In this document: positions 46,065 to 55,487 of the stretch, piece by piece
How the letters are laid out: each line of letters begins with the position of its first letter
Numbering within the stretch: position 1 is the stretch's first letter
Assembly (NCBI RefSeq): GCF_020829495.1
Contig: NZ_JAIVFQ010000025.1
Coordinates: 22,752-86,751 of the forward strand
DNA length: 64,000 bases
Reading direction: 5' to 3'
Source of the DNA: Nostoc favosum CHAB5714
Lineage (GTDB): Bacteria > Cyanobacteriota > Cyanobacteriia > Cyanobacteriales > Nostocaceae
The notes under the pieces: model-generated
The model's database searches: none
The model's input: the letters and a program-made list of their open reading frames with translations, nothing else
What the model was told of the DNA's origin: nothing
Position numbers and translations under genes: made by a program

Positions 46065-48143
46065 TTATTCAGATTTAACTGGTACGCGGCGGATTTTTTC
46101 ACGTAAAGTCTCTAAAACTTCGGGTGTGACTATATACCACCAAGGGCTTCTAGGAGTTTCTTGGAATGCCTGAATAATTCCTTTGTCTCGCCAGTAATAG
46201 ACAGTATGAATTCCAACACCAAGTTTTTCAGCCAGGGCACTAGTGGAATAATAACCTTCTGGACTAACCCCTAAGTGTGCTACTTGTGGGTTACTTAAAG
46301 GCTTTTCAATCCCAAACTGACAACGAATCCAGGCGACACCTTTTTTTGTAAAAGCACGCCCAGTACCACCCACCAAACCTCGGCGATTGAGTTCATGAGC
46401 AATTTCGCTATCAGTTCGACCCACAGCTAATTCTTTAATGAGTTGAATGACTTGGTTGGGTGTTCGGAATTTTTCTGCATTTGTTGGGCGTGTCGCAATC
46501 AATTCACTTGTAACTCCTGTATGCCAGAGTATTTGGACACGAGTGGAACGTTCTGGAGCATCAATTGGGGTAATAGCAACTTGTTTTACTAACAACCCTA
46601 ATATCTCTTTACGCTCAAGGTTCGTAGTAGTACTGGCGTGCCAAAGTGTGGGAATATCGTTGGCTAACTGTAAAATTTGTTGCCGTTGCACTGCTGTTAA
46701 TTCCAGCCGTTGTACTTGACGGGCTTTTTGGTATGCCTCTTCTAACTCTGCTAACTGTTGTAATTTTTCATTCCATCTCTTTTCTAGTGTACGGGCTACT
46801 AAACGATTTTCTGGCTCGGTTGCATCATATTGTCGAAAAGCTCTTTCAGCTTCGTAACGTGCCCTTTCCAGTCGCAGTTGCCATGTTTTATCTGCCTCAT
46901 CTGCAATATTTTCAAGTTCAGATAGGACAGCAAGAGAAATATCTAGTTGCTCGTCCGTAAAAGCTGACAGCACATGAGCGGAAACGGCTGTATCAATTGC
47001 TGCTCCCGCAACGCTCCAGCAAGCACCGACGCTACCATCTTGTTTACGAGCTTGGGTACATTCGTAAGCTGCTCTACAACCACCAGTACCGTGGTAGCGA
47101 GGACTCATACGGCGACCGCATTTACCACAAATTACTAAACCTTGGAGGAGAGCAAAGCCCTCTCTAGGTGTACCTGGACATCCATCTGATAAAGAAATTG
47201 GGCAATTGCGTCTGAGTCGCTCACAATTAGACAAATATTCTGGCCAACTAATGTAAGCTTCATGAGCGTTGTGGATGATTACTTTCCATTCTTCTTGGGG
47301 TAGTTGCTGGATTTTAACCTTTTTTATTTGTCCAGCCTCAATTACATTAAAACTGCGTCGCCTACCATACACGTATGTTCCTGTGTAAGTTGGGTTGTGC
47401 AGTAGGGCAGTTATACGACTAAGGTTGGCTGGGCCCCAATGAAGTGTACCAATATCCCCAGGTCGCCAACGTCTTCTTGGGAAAGGAATTTGGTTTACAC
47501 AAAAGTAGCGCATCACCTTAAATGCTGTTCTAAGTTCGCGGAACTTTTGAAAGGCTAACTGTATTGCGGCAACTACACCTTCATCTGGGTCTAGCACCAA
47601 TTTCCCTTCGGGGTCGTAGACATAGCCAGTAGGGGGAGAACAGCGCAACTCTCCTTTTTTAGCTTTATTGAGTTTGGCTCCTTGTAACCGTAAGCGCATA
47701 CCATGTAGTTCCGTGTGGCTCCAAGTTCCCTTAAACCCTAGTATCACTCGGTCATTAAAATCATTTGGGTCGTAAATCCCATCGTGGTCAATTACCAAGG
47801 TGTCTGTAAGGGCACAGATATCTAAAAGTTTATGCCAATCTGCTTGGGAACGAGAAAATCTTGAGGCTTCCAGAGCCAAAACAGCCCCCACTTCCCCTAA
47901 ACCAACAGCAGCCATTAGTCGATGAAAATCTTCGCGTCCTGTTGTAGTTTGACCACTTTTACCAAGGTCACTATCCAATACGGATATTTGACTCTTGTCC
48001 CAACCCAAGGTTAATGCACGGTCAGCTAGAGCATATTGTCTTTCCGTACTTTCACGGTTAAATTCTACCTGAGTGGGTGTTGACTGTCTTAAATACACAA
48101 CGGCACGGCGTTCCAGATGGGTTGAACTAATTTTATTATTCAT
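46065..48143 (-). CDS. Large serine recombinase (XisF-like)
   Basis: 692 residues from the ATG at 48143, which has AGGAG eight bases upstream (an in-frame GTG at 48152 is less likely). The catalytic domain has AVVYLRQSTPTQ with nucleophile Ser21, then ESTERQYALADRALTLGWD and LEASRFSRSQADWHKLLDIC. The Recombinase domain follows (LHNPTYTGTYVYGRR), then the zinc ribbon (VICGKCGRRMSPRYHGTGG, ECTQARKQDGSVGACWSV), a coiled coil (~400-480) and a C-terminal MerR-like HTH (YSTSALAEKLGVGIHTVYYW). All family motifs are present. It should excise or integrate the 3.8 kb element. Confidence 0.92.
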   Translation of the reverse strand: MNNKISSTHLERRAVVYLRQSTPTQVEFNRESTERQYALADRALTLGWDKSQISVLDSDLGKSGQTTTGREDFHRLMAAVGLGEVGAVLALEASRFSRSQADWHKLLDICALTDTLVIDHDGIYDPNDFNDRVILGFKGTWSHTELHGMRLRLQGAKLNKAKKGELRCSPPTGYVYDPEGKLVLDPDEGVVAAIQLAFQKFRELRTAFKVMRYFCVNQIPFPRRRWRPGDIGTLHWGPANLSRITALLHNPTYTGTYVYGRRRSFNVIEAGQIKKVKIQQLPQEEWKVIIHNAHEAYISWPEYLSNCERLRRNCPISLSDGCPGTPREGFALLQGLVICGKCGRRMSPRYHGTGGCRAAYECTQARKQDGSVGACWSVAGAAIDTAVSAHVLSAFTDEQLDISLAVLSELENIADEADKTWQLRLERARYEAERAFRQYDATEPENRLVARTLEKRWNEKLQQLAELEEAYQKARQVQRLELTAVQRQQILQLANDIPTLWHASTTTNLERKEILGLLVKQVAITPIDAPERSTRVQILWHTGVTSELIATRPTNAEKFRTPNQVIQLIKELAVGRTDSEIAHELNRRGLVGGTGRAFTKKGVAWIRCQFGIEKPLSNPQVAHLGVSPEGYYSTSALAEKLGVGIHTVYYWRDKGIIQAFQETPRSPWWYIVTPEVLETLREKIRRVPVKSE

Positions 48144-48285
48144 CTGGTTCACTCCTAGTTATCGCTTTCTCTGTCTGTTGAGTGGAGAGTATTTTGTCCA
48201 CTAACCGTGCTGTTAGCTTTATAAGGCGACTTAGCCTTTCTTCGTTTTTGGCTTGAGCGGTTGCTAGTAGATGCTTTTTTCTCAT
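48136..48285 (-). CDS. Possible small overlapping ORF upstream of the recombinase
   Basis: 49 residues: MRKKHLLATAQAKNEERLSR then LIKLTARLVDKILSTQQTEK. Helical and amphipathic. It overlaps the recombinase start by 8 bases and lies across the end of DUF5372 in another frame. The amino-acid pattern is more protein-like than the Ser/Lys-rich DUF5372 tail in this segment, but support is weak. Confidence 0.35.
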   Translation of the reverse strand: MRKKHLLATAQAKNEERLSRLIKLTARLVDKILSTQQTEKAITRSEPDE

Positions 48286-48595
48286 TTTTTTTCTTGTGTT
48301 CGACTTCAATATCATCAAGAACACAAGAAGATTCGGACGTTATAATTTGCGATCGCCCTGCTACCCATTCGCTTAATCGCAGTAATTTCTCAGGTAAAAA
48401 CTTCCCGACTGTTTGGACTGTGAAAGCTTGCTGTGTCCATAGGTCGGTTTCCGTGGCTGGTAGAGACAAAAATCCTCCCAAAGGACTTTCTACAGTTACT
48501 TTAGTCTCTTGGCCAACTTTACGAATTTGCTGTATTACAACAGACTGACCACATAACGGGTGGATGGGATTGATGATGGTGACACAACTTCCCAA
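48155..48595 (-). CDS. DUF5372-like protein associated with the recombinase
   Basis: Characteristic HPLCGQSVVIQQIRKVGQET, SPLGGFLSLPATETDL and the later FLPEKLLRLSEWVAGR match DUF5372, which commonly accompanies serine recombinases. The start is uncertain: no ATG lies inside the element, so a TTG at 48595 or an ATG upstream in the intron gene (48655, 48712) would be needed. The tail (KKKNEKKASTSNRSSQKRRK) is basic. Probable recombination cofactor. Confidence 0.65.
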   Translation of the reverse strand: MGSCVTIINPIHPLCGQSVVIQQIRKVGQETKVTVESPLGGFLSLPATETDLWTQQAFTVQTVGKFLPEKLLRLSEWVAGRSQIITSESSCVLDDIEVEHKKKNEKKASTSNRSSQKRRKAKSPYKANSTVSGQNTLHSTDRESDN

Positions 48596-48630
48596 AAGTG
48601 ACTTGAAGTTATGTGCAGTCTTACTGTACT

Positions 48631-49818
48631 GTTCCCACCATTGCAGACAGAGCATGGCAATGCCTTGCAAAATATGCTTTGGAACCAGCACACGAAGCAA
48701 CATTCCATGCAAGGAGCTACGGATTTAGGACAGGACGCTCGACGCACGATGCTCAGAAAATCCTGTTTACAAATCTACAATCCAATCACCACGGAAAAGA
48801 TAAACGAGTCATTGAGCTTGATATCGAAAAATGCTTCGACAGGATTTGCCACAAAGCAATTATGGATCATCTGATTGCCCCTAAAGGGCTAAAACTCGGT
48901 ATATTCCGATGCCTAAAAGCAGGAGTGAATCCAGAATTTCCGGAACAAGGAACGCCGCAAGGTGGAGTGGTAAGTCCGCTTTTAGCTAACATCGCACTCA
49001 ACGGAATTGAGGAAATTCACAACTCGGTAAGATATGCCGACGACATGGTATTTATCCTCAAGCCAGAAGACGATGCCAACATAATACAAGCCAAAATCAG
49101 CCAATTCCTAGCAGACAGGGGAATGAATATCAGCCAGAAGAAGACCAAGCTAACCGCTACGACTTCGGGCTTTGACTTTCTTGGCTGGCACTTTAAGGTG
49201 CAGAGCAACGGAAAATTTAGATGTGTCCCTTCAGCGGACAACTTTAAAATATTCCGTCAGAAAGTAAAGCGCATTGTCAACAACTCGAATATTGGTGCTA
49301 CAACAAAGGCTCTCAAATTAGCCCCTGTAGTTAGAGGATGGAGGAATTACCATCGCTACTGCAAGATGAACGGTTCACAATTCTCGTTGTACCACATCCA
49401 GCGCAGAGCATTTAGGGTGTTCAACAAGGAAACCAAACTAAACCGCGAAACTAGCAAGAAATTGCTAGATAAAGCGTTCCCCAAGGTTTCCTACTCCGAA
49501 AACAAACACGTCAACGTCAAAGGCACAAAATCACCTTTTGATGGAGACATCGCCTACTGGAGTCAACGTAACAGCAAACTCTACGACGGCGAAACCTCTT
49601 TTGCCTTAAAACGGCAAAACCATACTTGTGCAGCCTGTGGACTTAAACTCCTATCTGATGAGAAAGTTAACCTACATCACAAAGACGGGAACCACTCCAA
49701 CTGGAAAAAGAATAATCTGATAGCAATCCATGAAAGCTGTCACGATTACCTGCACATGAGCAAACCAGAGCATCGGGAGCCGGATGCACGGAAACGCGGC
49801 ATGTCCGGTTCTAACTGA
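48631..49818 (+). CDS. Intron-encoded protein, C-terminal part (RT, maturase, HNH)
   Basis: Continues VPTIADRAWQCLAKYALEPA after the insertion. Reverse transcriptase motifs: GFRTGRSTHDA, ELDIEKCFDRICHKAIMDHL, GTPQGGVVSPLLANIALN and the catalytic VRYADDMVFIL. Domain X (maturase) follows, FKIFRQKVKRIVNN and VVRGWRNYHRYCKMNGSQ. An HNH endonuclease ends the protein (CAACGLKLL, VNLHHKDGNHSNWKKNNLIA, HESCHDYLH). The ribozyme domain V overlaps its end. It needs the N-terminal part (44433) for the finger region, so it is inactive while the element is present. Confidence 0.9.
   Translation, partial: VPTIADRAWQCLAKYALEPAHEATFHARSYGFRTGRSTHDAQKILFTNLQSNHHGKDKRVIELDIEKCFDRICHKAIMDHLIAPKGLKLGIFRCLKAGVNPEFPEQGTPQGGVVSPLLANIALNGIEEIHNSVRYADDMVFILKPEDDANIIQAKISQFLADRGMNISQKKTKLTATTSGFDFLGWHFKVQSNGKFRCVPSADNFKIFRQKVKRIVNNSNIGATTKALKLAPVVRGWRNYHRYCKMNGSQFSLYHIQRRAFRVFNKETKLNRETSKKLLDKAFPKVSYSENKHVNVKGTKSPFDGDIAYWSQRNSKLYDGETSFALKRQNHTCAACGLKLLSDEKVNLHHKDGNHSNWKKNNLIAIHESCHDYLHMSKPEHREPDARKRGMSGSN
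49777..49812 (+). ncRNA. Group II intron domain V
   Basis: GAGCCGGATGCACG GAAA CGCGGCATGTCCGGTTCT folds into the 34-36 nt domain V hairpin: GAGCCGGA pairs with TCCGGTTC and the tip is a GAAA tetraloop. A domain VI-like hairpin follows (49815-49850). Confidence 0.85.
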
Positions 49819-49853
49819 GAGGTGTGGGAGATAATACTCCCCATCGACTCAAC

Positions 49854-50666
49854 CAGGAGGAAGAAAATATATTTTTTGCCCTCTACCACAGGGTACCAGA
49901 GAAACTAAATTTATTTATGAAAAGCAAAAAAATATGTATTTCCAGACGCATAGCGCATATTTACGGCGTCCTTATTAAATCCCCTAAATTTATTTATGGG
50001 GATTCCTTCTGCCTTCTGCCTTCTGCCTTCTGCCTCCTTAACTTGACTTCTCCAGTTAATTTTTATTAAATTAAGCTAGCAAAAAAGTGATGGAGAATTC
50101 TTTTACACATCGGGTATGGCGCTGTTTACCAAGGAAAGCTGACCGTCTTTGCCATCAGTGATACTGTCAATCCCTATAATAATCTGTAAAAAACAATTCA
50201 AAAATTTAAAGTTTTTTTGATTACATAATTCTTAACTAGGGTATTTACTTAAAAAAGCATCTGTGATAATTTCATGTTGATTATCATATATCTAAAATGG
50301 GCGACGCTAAATTTAACAACTGCGTTTCTGTGTCTTAGTTTAATGATGAGTATCCATTTTACATAATTGCCATCTTACTGAGTTAAACCTTGTATAAATT
50401 ATGTAATATTAACCAAGTGATAACTTATCCTCAATGTATTTACACTATACTTTAACTTTATTTTGAAAAACGCATAACAATTGTAAGCGTGTGATATAAA
50501 TACAGTCCTGCAATTAGACAAACCTCCCCTGCGTACTTTTACATATTTAGACCCCGGAATTCCACAGAAGTCTTGCCACTACTAGCATAAAAGCAAACAG
50601 TGTCACTGTTAGAAAGAAATACTCCCTAATATTTTCGGCTTAATTCCTCACTTTTACTTGTTTGAT
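49854..50666. other. Gene-free region upstream of the second exporter
   Basis: Contains CCTTCTG heptamers at ~50004-50037 and otherwise AT-rich DNA, presumably with the promoter of the ABC/HlyD pair. No gene. Confidence 0.5.
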
Positions 50667-53600
50667 ATGACTTATATTAAGAACACTTTTTCGGAATTTA
50701 TCAGCACCCTAGAAGGGTTTGATCACTTACCAGATGCAGCGATCGCTAATCTATCAGAACAGCTGCAAGCTTGGCGCTATCGGATAGGTCAGAAAATCAT
50801 CGGTAAAGAAAGTCTCCCGGAACACATCACGATCATTTATGAGGGACAAGTGCGCCTGTTGGGATATGACCCCCAGACGCAACTGCCAATTACCCTAAAA
50901 TTGCTGCAACCGGGGGAAATTATCGGCGAAATTGGTTTGTTGCGCGATGTGGCCTGTGAAACCGCGATCGCCTCCACCGAAGTAGTATGTTTAACCTTGA
51001 ATGCATCGGCATATTTTAGCTTTCTGGGTTTATACCCAGCTTTTGCCAATGTTCGCAAGAACCGCAGCTATTTGGTGGAAGTTTTCGATATTCTCAGCTC
51101 GTATTGGAAACAGCAACCAATCGCTACTTTAAATTTTAAAGAAGTGGCAGAAAACGCCTCACCACAGGCGAGAATACATTACCTCCCTCCAGGGGCAACT
51201 CCATTCAACCAACTCGATAGCGAAAGGGTCTGGTTTTTGAGTGGCGGAGGTACAGTCACGAATTTCTCACCTGGCGATCGCCTAGAATCGGACAATGACA
51301 GAGACAATATCCAAGTCATAAGTCAGAACCCCGCACGGTTGGTTGGTATACATCCGTCAGATTTGATATTGGAAGATAGTCATGAGATAGTACTTGCGGT
51401 AAGTAACACTAAATCAGATAGCATAGAGGAATTAGATATTCCCTACGCATCAGACGAAATAGTTCCCCAGGCAGCCCCCCAAGCCTCAAAGAGTTCGTCA
51501 AAACAAAAATACCCGTTTTTTAGTGGTAATGGAGAATTAAATACAGCCTTCGCCTGCTTCCAAATGATCGCGAAGCACCTAGAAATGCCGTTTCGTCGAG
51601 AAGTGGTTCGCCGCATCTTAACTGAGCAAGTCAAACGTCAGGGTGTCATATCGTTTCAAGTTACTGCTTACCTGGCAGAGTTAATCGGACTGAAAGCGCA
51701 GTTGATAGAGCTACCAATCGCCTCAGTGACGCGCATTCCGACACCGGCGCTAATTCGTTATGGTGATAATTTTGCCGTTTTATATGAAGTGGATGCAAAT
51801 ACCGCAGTTGTGGGTGTCCCATCCAAAGGAATTGTGCGGTGCAAACCCGCTCAATTGGTTGAACAATTAGATGTTGATCCAACCGACTTTCCGCCCAAAG
51901 TTAAGGTATTACTGCTGACTGCTACCAATCAAACCCCGCAAGAGCGTTTTAGCTTACGGTGGTTTATACCCTATTTGTCACGCCACCGTCGAGTCCTGAT
52001 AGAGGTCTTTATCGCTTCCTTTTTCGTGCAGTTGGCAGCGTTGGCGAATCCTCTGGTGGTTCAGTTAATTATCGACAAAGTTATCACTCAAAATAGTATT
52101 GGCACACTACATATTTTGGGGATTTTGCTCTTAGTAGTCGGACTATTTGAAGCAGTACTAACTACTTTACGAACCTACTTATTTGTCGATACCACTAACC
52201 GGATCGATATGGGTTTAGGGTCGCAAATTATTGACCACTTGTTACGTTTACCACTGCGCTACTTTGAACGGCGACCGGTGGGTGAACTTTCCACTCGCAT
52301 CAACGAATTAGAAAATATCCGCCAATTCTTGACGGGTACTGCCTTAACAGTAGGGTTAGATGCTCTGTTTTCGCTGGTCTATATCGGTGTGATGCTAATT
52401 TACAGTTGGCAACTCACCTTAGTAGGCTTAAGCACAATTCCAGTATTTGTGATTATCACCTTAGTTGCTTCTCCCACCATTAGTAGACAGTTACGTGCCA
52501 AAGCCGAACGCAACGCCGAAACTCAATCTTATTTAGTAGAGGTGATGTCAGGAATTCAAACCGTAAAAGCGCAAAATATCGAATTGCGATCGCGCTTTTC
52601 TTGGCAAGAGCGTTATGCTCGGTTTGTCGCCGCTGGTTTTAAAACGGTTGTAACTTCCACCCTCGCTAACTCCACCAGCAGCTTTCTCAACAAACTCAGC
52701 AGCTTACTCGTTTTGTGGGTAGGAGCTTATCTAGTACTCCAAGGAGAATTAACTTTAGGCGAATTAATTGCCTTTAGAATTATATCGGGTTACGTCACCA
52801 GCCCAATATTGCGTTTAGCTCAACTCTGGCAAAGCTTCCAAGAAACAGCCTTGTCTCTAGAGCGTTTAAGCGATATTGTCGATACGCCACAAGAAGGAGA
52901 AACAGACCGCTACAATATACCCTTACCCACGATTAAGGGAGCTGTGAAATACGAAAATGTTTCCTTCCGTTTTGGGACGAGTGGCCCTTTGCAACTTTCT
53001 AATGTCAACCTCGAATTTGAGCCAGGGAAATTTGTCGGCATTGTCGGACAAAGTGGATCTGGTAAAAGTACGATGATGAAGTTACTGCTGAGACTTTACG
53101 AAACTGAGTCCGGCAGAATTTTGATTGATGGTTATGATATTGCCAAAGTTGAACTTTATTCACTGCGACGACAAATTGGCGTAGTTCCCCAAGAAACGTT
53201 GTTGTTTGACGGTAGCGTTCAGGAAAATATTGCCCTAACCAATCCCGATGCGACAACCGAAGAAATTATCGAAGCGGCTAAGGTTGCGTGCGCCCACGAA
53301 TTTATCATGAACTTACCCAACGGTTACAACACGCGGGTGGGAGAACGGGGTTCTGCACTTTCAGGTGGACAACGACAAAGAATTGCGATCGCCCGCTCTG
53401 TTTTACAACGACCAAAATTACTGGTTTTAGATGAAGCAACCAGCGCATTAGATTATCCCACAGAGCGGCAAATATGTCTCAATTTAGCCAAAGCATTCAA
53501 GGGTGATACAGTATTTTTTATTACCCATCGACTGAACACTGTAAGTAATGCAGACATGATCGTTGTGATGGATAATAGCAGGGTTATAGAAAAAGGTAGC

Positions 53601-53669
53601 CATCAAGAATTAATGGCTGCTAAAGGTCATTATTTTTACCTGTATCAGCAACAAGATGTGAACTTGTAA
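50667..53669 (+). CDS. ABC exporter with cNMP domain and inactive C39-like domain
   Basis: 1000 residues from the ATG at 50667 (a TTG at 50658 is possible). cNMP-binding-like domain at residues ~30-150 (HITIIYEGQVRLLGYDPQTQ). The C39-like domain lacks catalysis: Thr293 stands at the Cys position (TAFACFQM) and Asn replaces the catalytic His (GDNFAVLYE). Exporter transmembrane domain ~430-710. ATPase: GIVGQSGSGKSTMMKLLL (Walker A, Lys ~800), signature ALSGGQRQRIAIARSV, LLVLDEATSALD. It is like HlyB: the dead domain would dock uncleaved RTX cargo. Paired with the HlyD gene 131 bases downstream. Confidence 0.9.
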   Translation: MTYIKNTFSEFISTLEGFDHLPDAAIANLSEQLQAWRYRIGQKIIGKESLPEHITIIYEGQVRLLGYDPQTQLPITLKLLQPGEIIGEIGLLRDVACETAIASTEVVCLTLNASAYFSFLGLYPAFANVRKNRSYLVEVFDILSSYWKQQPIATLNFKEVAENASPQARIHYLPPGATPFNQLDSERVWFLSGGGTVTNFSPGDRLESDNDRDNIQVISQNPARLVGIHPSDLILEDSHEIVLAVSNTKSDSIEELDIPYASDEIVPQAAPQASKSSSKQKYPFFSGNGELNTAFACFQMIAKHLEMPFRREVVRRILTEQVKRQGVISFQVTAYLAELIGLKAQLIELPIASVTRIPTPALIRYGDNFAVLYEVDANTAVVGVPSKGIVRCKPAQLVEQLDVDPTDFPPKVKVLLLTATNQTPQERFSLRWFIPYLSRHRRVLIEVFIASFFVQLAALANPLVVQLIIDKVITQNSIGTLHILGILLLVVGLFEAVLTTLRTYLFVDTTNRIDMGLGSQIIDHLLRLPLRYFERRPVGELSTRINELENIRQFLTGTALTVGLDALFSLVYIGVMLIYSWQLTLVGLSTIPVFVIITLVASPTISRQLRAKAERNAETQSYLVEVMSGIQTVKAQNIELRSRFSWQERYARFVAAGFKTVVTSTLANSTSSFLNKLSSLLVLWVGAYLVLQGELTLGELIAFRIISGYVTSPILRLAQLWQSFQETALSLERLSDIVDTPQEGETDRYNIPLPTIKGAVKYENVSFRFGTSGPLQLSNVNLEFEPGKFVGIVGQSGSGKSTMMKLLLRLYETESGRILIDGYDIAKVELYSLRRQIGVVPQETLLFDGSVQENIALTNPDATTEEIIEAAKVACAHEFIMNLPNGYNTRVGERGSALSGGQRQRIAIARSVLQRPKLLVLDEATSALDYPTERQICLNLAKAFKGDTVFFITHRLNTVSNADMIVVMDNSRVIEKGSHQELMAAKGHYFYLYQQQDVNL

Positions 53670-53800
53670 TTAGTCATTGCTGGGGGCATGGCATCAACGA
53701 AGAGGCAGGGGGAAGGGAGCAGGGAGCAGGGGGAAATGACCCCATCAAGAACTGCTCTAAAAAAAATCCAAAAATTCAAAATTCAAAATCCAAAATCGTT

Positions 53801-55384
53801 ATGACTCAACTTAATAGGAATCACCTCAACGGCAATCAAAAAAACGGCAATCAGAAAAATGGAGTCAAGCAAGATTCATCAGTACTTACAAAACAACAGA
53901 AAGCTGCTCAACAGTCTTTAATCAACTCAAGTACTCAGGAATTTGAGCAATCTATTGTCTTGCGCCAATCTCCAATTTGGTCGCGTACAATCATGGTGAC
54001 CCTAATGGCGTTAGCCTGCTTTGGGATTGCTTGGGCTTATTTGGCAAAAATTGAGCAAGTAGTGCCAGCAACAGGGCAATTGAAGCCAGAAGGAACAGTC
54101 AAAGATGTTCAGGCTCCTGTTAGTGGAGTCGTGAAAACAGTTAATGTTAAAGATGGGCAAACAGTAAAGCCAGGAGATTTGCTGCTGACTTTTGATTCCA
54201 TTGCTTCTGTAGCTGAATTAGATTCTTTGAAAAAAATTCGCGTTGCATTAAATAGAGAAAACCAGATTTATCGCCGATTGATGGGTGCAAGTACCGCCAC
54301 AGAATCAGAACTGTCATATTTACGCGGTAATTTGCCGCAAGAAGCTGCTTTTCTCCTGAAAAGTCGGGCAGCCTTAGTAGGAGAAAATGAATTATTACGG
54401 ACTCAATTAAAAAATTCTGGTGTAGGTACTGCACTAGGGATTGATGAGCAACAACTTCTACAAGTTGCCAAAAAAGAATTAGACTCTCGATCTTCAGCAG
54501 CGCGATTAGAAGTAGAAAAAATCAAAAAACAACTAGCTCAAAATAAATATAAGCTGGAAGATAGTAAAGCAAGTTTAGCTATTCAACAGGGGATTTTAGC
54601 TAAACTGAAGATATTATCAGAAGAAGGTGGTATTTCTCAGCTTCAGTATCTCAACCAGCAACAAGAAGTACAAAACCGCACGGCAGAAGTAGCGCAATTA
54701 GGTGAGGAAGAAAAACGCCTCCAGTTTGACATAGAAAAAGGGCAACAAGAGTTAAGCAATACGGTGGCTGTTTCTGATAAAAACATTTTGGATAAGATAG
54801 CTGATAACAAACAGCGCATTGCCTCAATTGATAGCCAATTCATGAAAGTTATTTTAGATAATGAGCAGCGTTTGGCAGATATCAATAGTAAAATCTCTCA
54901 AGCACAGTTAAATGTTAAATATCAAGAACTCCGTGCGCCTGTAGCCGGAACAGTTTTCGATTTGCAAGCAAAAAACCCTGGATTTGTAGCGACTCCGACT
55001 ACAAAACTGCTGCAAATAGTCCCAAATGAAAACTATATAGCTGAAGTTTTCATCACTAATAAAGATATTGGTTTTGTACGAAAAGGTATGAAGGTAGATA
55101 TCAGAATTGACTCTTTTCCTTACAGCGAATTTGGCGATATCAAAGGGGAACTGGCTGGGATAGGGTCAGACGCATTACCGCCAGACCAAACACATCAGTT
55201 TTATAGATTTCCGGCAAAGCTCAATTTAGATAAACAATCTTTAGTGATTAGGGGTAAAAACGTCCCCTTGCAATCAGGTATGTCCATTAGTGCCAATATA
55301 AAAGTACGCGAAGAACGGACTGTGCTTAGTTTATTCACTGAGTTGTTTACCAAGCAAATTGATACTCTTAAAGAGGTACGTTAA
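53801..55384 (+). CDS. HlyD-family membrane fusion protein, second system
   Basis: 527 residues. Membrane segment ~65-85 (TIMVTLMALACFGIAWAYLA), lipoyl strand VQAPVSGVVKTVNVKDGQTV, long coiled coil (~130-370) and closing half YQELRAPVAGTVFDLQAKNP. The C-terminus VREERTVLSLFTELFTKQID is typical. The N-terminus has an Asn-rich repeat (LNRNHLNGNQKNGNQKNGVK). Partner of the ABC gene immediately upstream; the spacer contains CAAAATC-type repeats. Confidence 0.9.
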   Translation: MTQLNRNHLNGNQKNGNQKNGVKQDSSVLTKQQKAAQQSLINSSTQEFEQSIVLRQSPIWSRTIMVTLMALACFGIAWAYLAKIEQVVPATGQLKPEGTVKDVQAPVSGVVKTVNVKDGQTVKPGDLLLTFDSIASVAELDSLKKIRVALNRENQIYRRLMGASTATESELSYLRGNLPQEAAFLLKSRAALVGENELLRTQLKNSGVGTALGIDEQQLLQVAKKELDSRSSAARLEVEKIKKQLAQNKYKLEDSKASLAIQQGILAKLKILSEEGGISQLQYLNQQQEVQNRTAEVAQLGEEEKRLQFDIEKGQQELSNTVAVSDKNILDKIADNKQRIASIDSQFMKVILDNEQRLADINSKISQAQLNVKYQELRAPVAGTVFDLQAKNPGFVATPTTKLLQIVPNENYIAEVFITNKDIGFVRKGMKVDIRIDSFPYSEFGDIKGELAGIGSDALPPDQTHQFYRFPAKLNLDKQSLVIRGKNVPLQSGMSISANIKVREERTVLSLFTELFTKQIDTLKEVR

Positions 55385-55487
55385 TATCATCATCGCTGTT
55401 TGCAGCTAAGACTTGATGTGATGGAGCGATCGCTGTTTGTAGAAGAATTTTAGTATATGTTTCAGACAGCGATCAGTACTCCTCTAA

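Larger units (their letters stand above)
44799..48630. mobile_element. 3,832 bp serine-recombinase element inserted in the intron reverse transcriptase
   Basis: Left edge GTCCCGACG (codons VPT) and right edge GTTCCCACC (also VPT) share GT, CC and AC in codon register. Deleting 44799-48630 joins LK to VPTIADR and restores the frame. The cargo is a large serine recombinase, DUF5372, two plus-strand genes (RHH-like and HTH-like) and repeated AGTGAGCYA motifs. This organisation is like excision elements of heterocystous cyanobacteria. Crossover dinucleotide not determined. Confidence 0.85.
43878..49853 (+). mobile_element. Group II intron, interrupted by a recombinase element
   Basis: A ribozyme intron with 5' end GTGCGATTCGATGTGGGTGA and ~550 bases of domains I-IV before the reverse transcriptase. 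The maturase/HNH gene, domain V at 49777-49812 (GAGCCGGATGCACGGAAACG...) and a domain VI-like hairpin follow; the 3' end is probably ...CTCAAC near 49853. The intron would be ~2.1 kb without the 3.8 kb insert. It lies between genes, 138 bases after a terminator. The 5' boundary is well supported, the 3' boundary to within a few bases. Confidence 0.88.

Noticed and set aside
43878..49853. Group IIC intron inserted after a terminator
   Set aside because: It follows a terminator, but the encoded protein has an HNH domain, which class C proteins lack.
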